DNA of 24,305 nucleotides from Tritrichomonas musculus. Lineage: Eukaryota > Parabasalia > Tritrichomonadida > Tritrichomonadidae. The stretch lies in NCBI GenBank assembly GCA_039105265.1, contig JAPFFF010000376.1:1-24305 (forward strand), read 5' to 3'. Positions 17,243 to 24,305 of this stretch are shown here, one piece after another. The notes under the pieces are model-generated. The model ran no database searches. It saw only the letters and a list, made by a program, of their open reading frames with translations, and had not been told where the DNA came from. How positions within the stretch are numbered: position 1 is the stretch's first letter; each line of letters begins with the position of its first letter. Both the position numbers and the translations under genes were made by a program.

Positions 17243-17248
17243 TCATTT
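17243..17248 (+). promoter_or_regulatory. Trichomonad-type initiator TCATTT
   Basis: TCATTT fits TCA(+1)Y(T/A) with +1 at 17245, 15 bases before the ATG at 17260, the same arrangement as at 112-117. It supports this start codon. Confidence 0.6.
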
Positions 17249-17259
17249 TATAGCATACA

Positions 17260-20200
17260 ATGACCATCAAATGTGATGAGTCATTGAATAAATTACAAGA
17301 ATTGGTTTCAATTTTTGAAAATAATGACAAAGAACTGACTGATGTTCCACAGGAAATGATAGATAAGTTTGGATTTTCTTGTCTGGCCAATTCATTAATG
17401 TTTAAGGAACCTAAAATACCAAAGTATGACGATAAAACAATAGTTGAATACATGAAAACACATGAATTCCCTACAGTTGACAGTTTATGCAATTACGTAA
17501 AATCATTAGAAGATGATATCAACAAACTTTTTGCAATATTTACTTGGGCTGCACTGAACATTATATATGACATGGAAGCATTACTTTCAGGAAACATTCG
17601 AAGCACCACTCTTGAAGAAGTTTTTAAAACGAAAAAAGCAGTTTGTTCTGGCTATGCAGTCTTCTATATTGAAATGACAAAGAGAACCAATATCGATACA
17701 AGTAAAATCATAATTAAAAATTATTCAAATTTATCAAAAGGATATGGATATAATCATCTAAATCCTCCAAAATATGTTAAATCAGATCATGCTTCAGTAT
17801 TCATTGAAATTAACGGCTCTAAATTCATTAGCGAACCAACTTGGGGCGCAGGAGGGACAGTAAATAACGAATATAAACATAATTTTAGACCAGAATATTT
17901 CTTAATACCAATTTACCGATCTTTAAATGATCACTATCCGTGTGACAATACAGAAGAAATGCTTCCATTTAAGTTTCCTCTTCATGATTATGTAAAATCA
18001 TGCAAAATGCATCTTTTAAAAAGAAATCTCAAAACAGAATCAATTCCATTCGTTAATTTTGAATGCAAAAACGGATATCTTGAACAAATTTATAGTTGTG
18101 TTGGACCAATAGACTTTATATCTTTTCGTTTATACCTCAAGAAAAATAACACTTTTTATCAAATTTCAGAAGAAGGAATTGTCGGATATGAAATTATTCA
18201 AAAAAGGTTGCCAAAACATCCCGAAAGATGCAGATTTCGAGTATCTATTGCTTTTCCACAAAAAGGATTTTATAAAATTGAAATGTTCATTGATACTAAT
18301 GAGGCTGTTGAATATTATGTCAACAATCTTGAAAAAAGTTCAATCTCAATTCCACTGTCTACTAATTGTTGGCAAGATCAGAAATTCATTCCAATTATAC
18401 CTAAAAAAGTATTAACAAATATAAATTTAAGCTATGCAGTGATTAGATTTGCTGTTTCGCCAAAAAGATCAGGAGTTCTTTGCAGAATTTTTAAACTAAA
18501 TAATAAAAATAGCTTTGAAAAAAATGGCCAATTAATAGATCAAAAATATTATACATATGCCACTTTAAAACTTCCTTTTGATGATGAAAGATATGAAGAT
18601 ATAGTAATTGTAAATTTTCCATTCATTGGAAGATATGCTGTTGATTTATATTTATCTAATGATATTGGATCATATAATTCTTTTATAACCTACTATTTTG
18701 ACGTCAATTATGATACCAAAAAAAATTTTCAATTAACCGATGTAAGTCACTTTTTATATAGTGGAAGATCATTCACTGAAACAAAGTATTATCATGAAAC
18801 AAATGATGAAATCATTTTTAATCCAAATTTCGATGGATTTCTTGTTAACGAATGTAATCAAACTTTTGAATTAAAAACAAATTTAAATGAAGACGCAATA
18901 AATGTTCAAGTACAGCAAAATGATCATCGAACAATTTTTCCTAAAATAATTGATCAAAATGATTGTGTTAAACGTTTTCAATTTACATTGTCAAATGGAT
19001 ATGGCAGTTACAATTTATTTGGATGGTTCAACCATGGGGTCCAACCGTTAATAAAGATTAAATATTTTTATGTAGATGATTTGAAAGAACCTGATCAAAA
19101 CGAAATAGATCTTTTAAATGATCTCAAAAAAATAATTGATCAAGAGAAAAGAGAAGATAACTATAAAGAAATAATTCATGAATTGGAATCAGAAAATGAA
19201 CCAAAAGAAAAGAATAAAACAGAGTTCGTGGCAGAAAATACAAAGTGTAACGAATCTACCATAAAAGAAGAAGACAGTGAAACTAAAATCGAAAAACTTC
19301 CAGGCAAAAAAGAATCAACTATAAAAGAAAAAGACAGTGAAACTAAAATCGAAAAACTTCCAGGCAAAAAAGAATCAACTATAAAAGAAGAAGACAGTGA
19401 AACTAAAATCGAAAAACTTCCAGGCAAAAACGAATCAACTATAAAAGAAAAAGAAAATGAAACAAAAGTAGAAAACAAAGGAGATAAAAACAAAAAATCA
19501 AAAGATACTGATCATAAAACACAAATAAAAAGTGTCAATAACAAAAAAGATACTAATCTAAAAGAAAAACCAAATAAAAAAGATAACAATGAAAGCCAAA
19601 AACAGAAAACTGTTAATAAACCAATTACATCTATTGTTCCAAAAACAACCAACAATAACACAAACTTACCTGTAAATAATAATAAAAAAGAGAAGGAACA
19701 TATTAAAATCAAAAACAAAAAGTCTGAAGATCAAATCGATGAAGAGAAAAAAGCAACAAATAAAGATGAAAAAAGTAAACAATTAAATGACAACAATAAT
19801 CACAAAGACAAAAACTTAAAAAATCAAAATAAAGAAAAAATTCAGAACAATGAAATTGATAAAAAAGAAAAGCATCACAAAAACATTATTTCTATAGAAA
19901 ATTTCAATCCAAATAAACCTATTAAGATTAATGATCCATTTACTATATCTGCCTTAAAAAATATGGAGATTGAAATAAAAGATATTACTTACCCTGATGA
20001 CATTGTTATCCAGAGCTTTTGTTATGATCCAAAATATAACGACATTATAAAAGAAAAACTATTTAAATGCGTTGATATATTAATAAAATGTGTCAAAAAA
20101 GAAAGAAAAAGAATCATCCATGAATTCCACAATCATAATTTACATAACCAAAATAAAGAAATCAATCGATATAAACAAAAAGTAGATGAAATAAAAGATT

Positions 20201-20772
20201 ATATAAAAAAATTGGCAGATCACAAATTTAAGATGAAACCCGAATTAACAGATAAAGAAAAATCCAGAAATGATGGCAAAACCGACAAATTCAAAGAGAA
20301 AGAAATATTAAAAGCAGATGATTCTAATGAAAAACAAACAGAAAAAATATCAAAAGATAATGAAATAGATCAATCACACATTGATATAGAGGAAAAACAC
20401 ACTAATCATAAATTTAAAAATGACGTGAAATTTAAAAGCAATCTAACATTTTTGATTGAAAAGAATAATCAAATAAATTCAGCCAATCAATATTACATAA
20501 ATAATCACCTCATGAAAAGTATAAAGCTAATAAATAATATCATACACAAATCCAGATTCAATGGAGATGGTAAATTATTCACCGACAAAGAAACAAAGAA
20601 AAATAAACATGGAAGAAAACGCCCTGTTTCAATTATGAATCATAAAATTGTATGTTCAAAAGAAAAAGAATACTCTTATTATGAGACCAATGAATTTTTG
20701 AAACAAAATCCATATAGAACACCAAGAAGGGCAAATAGTGCAAATTCCAGAAAGAAATCAAATAATTTATAG
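17260..20772 (+). CDS. KY/CYK3-type transglutaminase-like protein with long charged tail
   Basis: 1170 residues. Residues about 85-225 form a transglutaminase-like (papain-fold) domain of the kyphoscoliosis peptidase/Cyk3 type: KLFAIFTWAALNIIYDMEA, TKKAVCSGYAVFY with the nucleophile position C129, SDHASVFIEI with H177, and FISEPTWGAGG with E192 where family members usually have Asp. Residues 225-600 are beta-rich repeats like the regions after the KY domain (RPEYFLIPIYRS...LPFKFPL). From about 607 to 875 the chain is a Lys/Glu/Asn-rich linker with 20-residue repeats, then comes a helical segment (about 880-990), more charged linker and a basic Arg/Ser tail. KY/Cyk3 proteins act at the cytoskeleton, cytokinesis and muscle Z-discs, and some are catalytically dead. 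A structural cytoskeletal role is inferred. The Asp-to-Glu change leaves catalysis open. Start supported by the initiator at 17243. Confidence 0.8.
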   Translation: MTIKCDESLNKLQELVSIFENNDKELTDVPQEMIDKFGFSCLANSLMFKEPKIPKYDDKTIVEYMKTHEFPTVDSLCNYVKSLEDDINKLFAIFTWAALNIIYDMEALLSGNIRSTTLEEVFKTKKAVCSGYAVFYIEMTKRTNIDTSKIIIKNYSNLSKGYGYNHLNPPKYVKSDHASVFIEINGSKFISEPTWGAGGTVNNEYKHNFRPEYFLIPIYRSLNDHYPCDNTEEMLPFKFPLHDYVKSCKMHLLKRNLKTESIPFVNFECKNGYLEQIYSCVGPIDFISFRLYLKKNNTFYQISEEGIVGYEIIQKRLPKHPERCRFRVSIAFPQKGFYKIEMFIDTNEAVEYYVNNLEKSSISIPLSTNCWQDQKFIPIIPKKVLTNINLSYAVIRFAVSPKRSGVLCRIFKLNNKNSFEKNGQLIDQKYYTYATLKLPFDDERYEDIVIVNFPFIGRYAVDLYLSNDIGSYNSFITYYFDVNYDTKKNFQLTDVSHFLYSGRSFTETKYYHETNDEIIFNPNFDGFLVNECNQTFELKTNLNEDAINVQVQQNDHRTIFPKIIDQNDCVKRFQFTLSNGYGSYNLFGWFNHGVQPLIKIKYFYVDDLKEPDQNEIDLLNDLKKIIDQEKREDNYKEIIHELESENEPKEKNKTEFVAENTKCNESTIKEEDSETKIEKLPGKKESTIKEKDSETKIEKLPGKKESTIKEEDSETKIEKLPGKNESTIKEKENETKVENKGDKNKKSKDTDHKTQIKSVNNKKDTNLKEKPNKKDNNESQKQKTVNKPITSIVPKTTNNNTNLPVNNNKKEKEHIKIKNKKSEDQIDEEKKATNKDEKSKQLNDNNNHKDKNLKNQNKEKIQNNEIDKKEKHHKNIISIENFNPNKPIKINDPFTISALKNMEIEIKDITYPDDIVIQSFCYDPKYNDIIKEKLFKCVDILIKCVKKERKRIIHEFHNHNLHNQNKEINRYKQKVDEIKDYIKKLADHKFKMKPELTDKEKSRNDGKTDKFKEKEILKADDSNEKQTEKISKDNEIDQSHIDIEEKHTNHKFKNDVKFKSNLTFLIEKNNQINSANQYYINNHLMKSIKLINNIIHKSRFNGDGKLFTDKETKKNKHGRKRPVSIMNHKIVCSKEKEYSYYETNEFLKQNPYRTPRRANSANSRKKSNNL
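19252..19455 (+). repeat. 60-bp in-frame tandem repeat (about 3.4 units)
   Basis: Three units of exactly 60 bases (19261-19320, 19321-19380, 19381-19440) differ at only a few bases, followed by a degenerate partial unit. They encode ESTIKEEDSETKIEKLPGKK and near-copies. The near-identity implies recent expansion, and copy number probably varies between strains. Confidence 0.92.
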
Positions 20773-21572
20773 TAGACTGTATTTTATTATTAAATATTAT
20801 ATTATAGTAAATAAATACATTATTTTTAAGATATTCATTGCATTAAATCATCTTACATATGCAATTTTATCGTTTTTCAAATAAAAATCATTGATCATGA
20901 TTCATACTTGATGACCAAAAAATATATTTTTGAATTTGCTATTGATATCAGACAAAGAGGTCACATATTGATGTTGAAAATCGAGGTTTAAAAAGCCATT
21001 TAAAATGAAAATTCGAACTGTGTTTCAATTTTCAGTACAATTCAATTTTCTGTTAACAATATCAATATCAGATTTTCTTGTAAAGAATTGAATTGAACCT
21101 AGTTTTCAATTGGAAATTCTTGCTTTTCTTCTTAATTTAGAGTAGATATCATTTTGATTATCAGATATTTAGTCATCATTTTCTGATTGAGTTCGTTCTG
21201 ATTTTGTAAAAATTTGGCGACATTAATGAAATTTCATTAAAAATAGAATCGATTGTCATTACTTTACGATTTAGAAGAGTTCGAAAAAAAGATGATCGTA
21301 TTTTTTCAGTCGTATGAATAAATGAAATTATATGTTCCTTAAGTAAATGCAAAAATTAGAAGAATTAGCACTATTAATCAGAAAAGTAAAGAGATCTGCA
21401 AATACAAGTCTAAGATTGAAATTTCAATATTGGTTCAGCTTATTTGTTTTCTTAGTAATTCTAAAAAAATAATTATATTTTATATATAAAACATATTTAT
21501 TATATAGTTAATTAACAACTGATCATTAAAAAAAATATATTGTCATTTGAAACCAAATTCAAATTCAAATAA
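20773..21572. other. Intergenic spacer between convergent genes
   Basis: 800 bases between the stop of the KY-like gene (plus strand) and the stop of the small membrane protein gene (minus strand). A+T-rich, no frame longer than about 30 codons that looks coding, and no repeat or RNA recognised. Confidence 0.5.
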
Positions 21573-21920
21573 TTAATTTGAAACATAAATATTTTGTTTT
21601 TTTGGTGATCTTATTCTATTGCAACTATTTATATTCCTTGGAGATCTAGGTTTACTAATATTATTATTCTTATTCGAGTTGGCGACAAAAAAGAGTAAGT
21701 AAAATATGACCAAATATCCTAATATATATTTAATTATTGAATCTGTATCAATTTTTAGTCCGAAAACTGTGTAAAAATCTTCATTATTTTCTGTTTGATT
21801 GATCGAAGATCTAAATTGAGCTGCTTTATTTTTATCTATAGTTGCCTCATCACTAAGAGAATTGATTCCAGTAATCAAACATAAGAAAAGCATTATTGCA
21901 GATTTCATAAATGAAATCAT
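21573..21920 (-). CDS. Small single-pass membrane protein with signal peptide
   Basis: 115 residues from the ATG at 21920; the frame is open further upstream but has no earlier ATG, and a second in-frame Met lies four residues later. Residues 1-22 look like a cleavable signal peptide (hydrophobic IMLFLCLITGI, then NSLSDEA). Residues 23-60 form a short lumenal or extracellular part with one N-glycosylation sequon (NQT at 41-43). A transmembrane helix spans about 62-80, and a basic Asn/Ser/Pro/Arg tail of about 35 residues should face the cytosol (type I). No family recognised. The overall plan resembles small ER or secretory-pathway proteins, but that is inference. Short genes like this are easy to miss, and its reality rests on the clean signal peptide plus TM layout. 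Confidence 0.6.
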   Translation of the reverse strand: MISFMKSAIMLFLCLITGINSLSDEATIDKNKAAQFRSSINQTENNEDFYTVFGLKIDTDSIIKYILGYLVIFYLLFFVANSNKNNNISKPRSPRNINSCNRIRSPKKQNIYVSN

Positions 21921-22065
21921 TATTTTATAATTCAATTTTAATTCAATTTTTTTTATATGAGAAATAATCAACTCAATTTTGTGAAAAGATAAAGTTTTAT
22001 TTCATTTTTTCAATTAAAAATAAACTTATCTATAAAATGAGGAAAACTATAATATATTATATTTT

Positions 22066-23511
22066 ATGAATCATCAGCATATCAGGAATAATGCAACAAC
22101 ATTTCAATTACCATTTATTTTATCAAAAAAGCAAGAACATGGAATTTCGACGACTCGATCAAACGTTGAAAGATACTCAATAAGGAATGTCAAAACTCAA
22201 CCAACAATTAATTTTGACCAATTTGACCAAATTAAAAATTTGAACTTGCTTTCATCTTCAAAAGCATCAAGAAAAAATACAAACAAAAATATTATACTCA
22301 GAAATAATGAAAATGAAAATCATGGCAATTTAATACGACCCAATATTGAAAACAATAATTTTTTTTCTCCAAATTTAAAAATTAATAACAATAACAATCC
22401 AATAGAATATACCAAAAAAAATAAAACAGCTGTTAAATCATCCTATCTTCCAAGAAATGGGAGAAATATTATCTCGATCAGAGTTGAAAATAATTGGGAG
22501 AATGCATCAACTATAACAATGTATTTCATTGCGCTCTTTGATAAGAAAAAACGTCAAATTAAAGATGACATTTTTATTGCATCAATTCCTGAACCATCAT
22601 CATTAATTAAATTAAGAAATTTACTGGATTCATCATATATTCAAGAAGAAAAGAAAAACTTTTTTTGCGAATTTTTGAATAAAGATAAATTCACCATTCT
22701 TATTTCAATTGACCAATCAATTGAAATTGGATCAATTTTAATTTTTAATCCTCCAACAAAGAGTCAATCAGCAGTTAAAGATATTTCTATATTTATTAAT
22801 GAAAAATTTTGCTTTAAAGGACGAATTCCTCAAGATTTTGGAATAGACTTAAATTTAAACGATCCATTTATAACAAACGAATCAAATTTACCTAATATAG
22901 AAGAAGATGATCAAGAAAATCAATATGAAATTGCAACAGATGCTGTTTTTTATGATGATTATGGAATTTTACCGATCAAACCAATTCATCAAATAAAGAT
23001 AGAAGTTTTAGAAACTTACAATTGCGCAATAGACAAACTTATTGAAAAGAAATCCAGTGATAAAAATTATGTTGGCGTTAATGGTTTTGATTTTTACGAT
23101 ATTTTGGGTAATCTAATTCCAAATCAATCAGAAAATTCCAAACCCTATCATTGCGTTAAAGAAGTCAACATTCGAGGGATGTCTGATTTAATCCATTGTG
23201 GAATGCTTTTAAAAGAAAATAAGGTTACAAACAATAAAAACGAAATGCTCTTAGGTTTGATGGACAATATTCAATATCCATCATTCAATTTCCATTTCAA
23301 TCGACCAATTTGCGTCTCAAAAATTTCAATTTGGAATTTTAATGGTTTTGGTGATGATCTTTGTTACGGAATTAAAAAATTAAAAATATATGCCGATAAT
23401 AAATTGGTTTGGCTAGGAAAAATTCCTTGCGGAAATGGTAAAAAAGAGGAAATTATATATTCAATTAAATTATACCAGCCAAATACAAATGTAAATGAAT
23501 TTAAGGTTTGA
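22066..23511 (+). CDS. KATNIP-like (DUF4457) protein, copy 2
   Basis: 481 residues, collinear with the minus-strand protein at 8043-9563. Shared blocks include SSYLPRNGRNIISIRV versus SSLPRSGRNIISIQI, then FIASIPEPSSLIKLRNLLDS, IDQSIEIGSILIFNPP, YGILPIKPIHQIKIEVLETY, YVGVNGFDFYDILGN, VNIRGMSDLIHCGMLL and the final GIKKLKIYADNKLVWLGKI. By eye about half the residues in the aligned modules agree. The N-terminal 110 residues are Asn/Ser-rich and diverged except for the TINFDQFDQ patch. The same two-module architecture suggests a small microtubule- or basal-body-associated protein by family resemblance only. An upstream ATG at 22037 opens a 10-codon frame that ends before this start. TCATTT at 22002-22007 could be the initiator, giving an unusually long leader of about 60 bases. 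Confidence 0.8.
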   Translation: MNHQHIRNNATTFQLPFILSKKQEHGISTTRSNVERYSIRNVKTQPTINFDQFDQIKNLNLLSSSKASRKNTNKNIILRNNENENHGNLIRPNIENNNFFSPNLKINNNNNPIEYTKKNKTAVKSSYLPRNGRNIISIRVENNWENASTITMYFIALFDKKKRQIKDDIFIASIPEPSSLIKLRNLLDSSYIQEEKKNFFCEFLNKDKFTILISIDQSIEIGSILIFNPPTKSQSAVKDISIFINEKFCFKGRIPQDFGIDLNLNDPFITNESNLPNIEEDDQENQYEIATDAVFYDDYGILPIKPIHQIKIEVLETYNCAIDKLIEKKSSDKNYVGVNGFDFYDILGNLIPNQSENSKPYHCVKEVNIRGMSDLIHCGMLLKENKVTNNKNEMLLGLMDNIQYPSFNFHFNRPICVSKISIWNFNGFGDDLCYGIKKLKIYADNKLVWLGKIPCGNGKKEEIIYSIKLYQPNTNVNEFKV

Positions 23512-24305
23512 TTTATCTACAACTATTATATTAATTCTAAAGAAAATTTAATGAAATTTAATAAATTGAAAATGATCATGAAATCAATAATGTTGTTTTT
23601 ATTAATCAAAAAATATATAGGAAAACAATATGGAATCAATCTTTGACTTTTTTTAATACATAAAAAATTTTGATATCTAAATAATAATATTTTTAAAATT
23701 TTGTTCGTTAAATTGATGCCAAAAAAAAAACTATAAAAAAACTATAAAACTCCAAACAATTAATGCATTTCAATACCACCAAAAGATACACATATGGAAG
23801 AAAAAGTTTTTAAATATTGTGATCATTTTATCACACGTATTGCATCTATTTTTGATCTATATAACAATAAAATGAATTGACATTGATATATTTAATAAAA
23901 TCTTAAGAAAAACGAATGGAAGAATTTTTGTTGGATCTGATTGATAAATTTGTGAAACAAATGGCCAAATATTCTGCAAAAAGGTCTTTCATTTGGATCT
24001 AGTGCTCTCCAAAATAATTTTAAAACGAGCTTTTCTAATCCTGCTGATGATAATATGAACGATTTCTTATTTATAATAAAAGACTGTTAACAAAATTTTT
24101 TTTTTTTGGCTAATTCAATTTAAAATATAGAGAAAAAATGGGAATGAAAGTTTGATATAAATATTTATTTGCATTAATAAATAAATAAATTTGGAAATAA
24201 ATTGAATTTTTAATTTTTATTATTAAAAAAATTTACGTTTTCTCAGATATAATTATTATAATATAGAAAGATAAAACACAACTTTTTAATAGTGTAAATT
24301 TCTTT
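23512..24305. other. Non-coding tail of the window
   Basis: About 790 bases, A+T-rich. A faintly protein-like stretch at 23917-24090 (plus strand, two frames, for example SNPADDNMNDFLFIIKDC) might be a decayed gene end, but it has no family match I recognise. No RNA or repeat seen apart from simple A and T runs. Confidence 0.4.

Noticed and set aside
19176-19493. Minus-strand repetitive Ser/Leu/Phe frame
   Set aside because: Antisense of the 60-bp tandem repeats in the KY-like gene.
20929-21000. Short frame MTKKYIFEFAIDIRQRG
   Set aside because: About 26 codons, no initiator, no conservation evidence.
23917-24090. Small gene near the right edge
   Set aside because: Only 28 codons from the ATG, and the protein-like stretch changes frame; no family recognised.

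Overview
The window looks like nuclear DNA from a parabasalid protist, most likely a trichomonad of the Tritrichomonas/Trichomonas kind. The evidence is a very A+T-rich sequence, long intronless genes rich in Asn, Lys and Ile, and TCATTT initiator-like motifs 8 to 12 bases upstream of two ATGs, matching the trichomonad Inr consensus TCAY(T/A). Several stop codons also sit inside or next to a TAAA tetramer, as in trichomonad polyadenylation signals. The families are typical of these cells: a Sel1-repeat protein kinase, a C2 protein with a TerD-like end, a KY-type transglutaminase-like protein, a USP, KATNIP-like proteins, and mariner and hAT transposons. The genus is an inference.

Layout. 1-1771: a plus-strand C2/TerD-like gene. 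1772-2352: a spacer with an imperfect 200-bp direct repeat. 2353-6069: a minus-strand kinase with about 17 Sel1 repeats, whose 5' end is ambiguous. 6411-6485: a minus-strand tRNA-Thr(CGT) with a poly-T terminator. 6710-7165: a small Cdc25-type phosphatase. 7357-7860: a non-autonomous hAT-like foldback element with a 7-8 bp target duplication. 8043-9563: a KATNIP-like protein. 9894-10847: a small USP. 11030-12493: a disordered Pro/Lys/Ser-rich protein. All genes from 2353 to 12493 lie on the minus strand.

12911-16331 is a transposon graveyard. It holds a GC-rich patch with a perfect hairpin, a deleted mariner (DD34D) containing a 42-base C homopolymer, and a broken hAT transposase about 2.3 kb long, possibly interrupted by a short TIR-bearing element. 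16332-17259 has no recognisable gene.

17260-20772 (plus) encodes a KY/CYK3-type transglutaminase-like protein with 60-bp tandem repeats. 21573-21920 (minus) encodes a small membrane protein with a signal peptide. 22066-23511 (plus) encodes a second KATNIP-like protein, a paralogue of the one at 8043-9563. The remaining 0.8 kb is non-coding.

No operon or cassette logic links the genes, and several themes (KATNIP-like, KY-like, C2) fit cytoskeleton or membrane work only loosely. No virus-like element, CRISPR array or rRNA was seen. No new multi-gene system is evident. The most novel items are the foldback hAT-like elements, the homopolymer-riddled mariner and the paralogous KATNIP-like pair.
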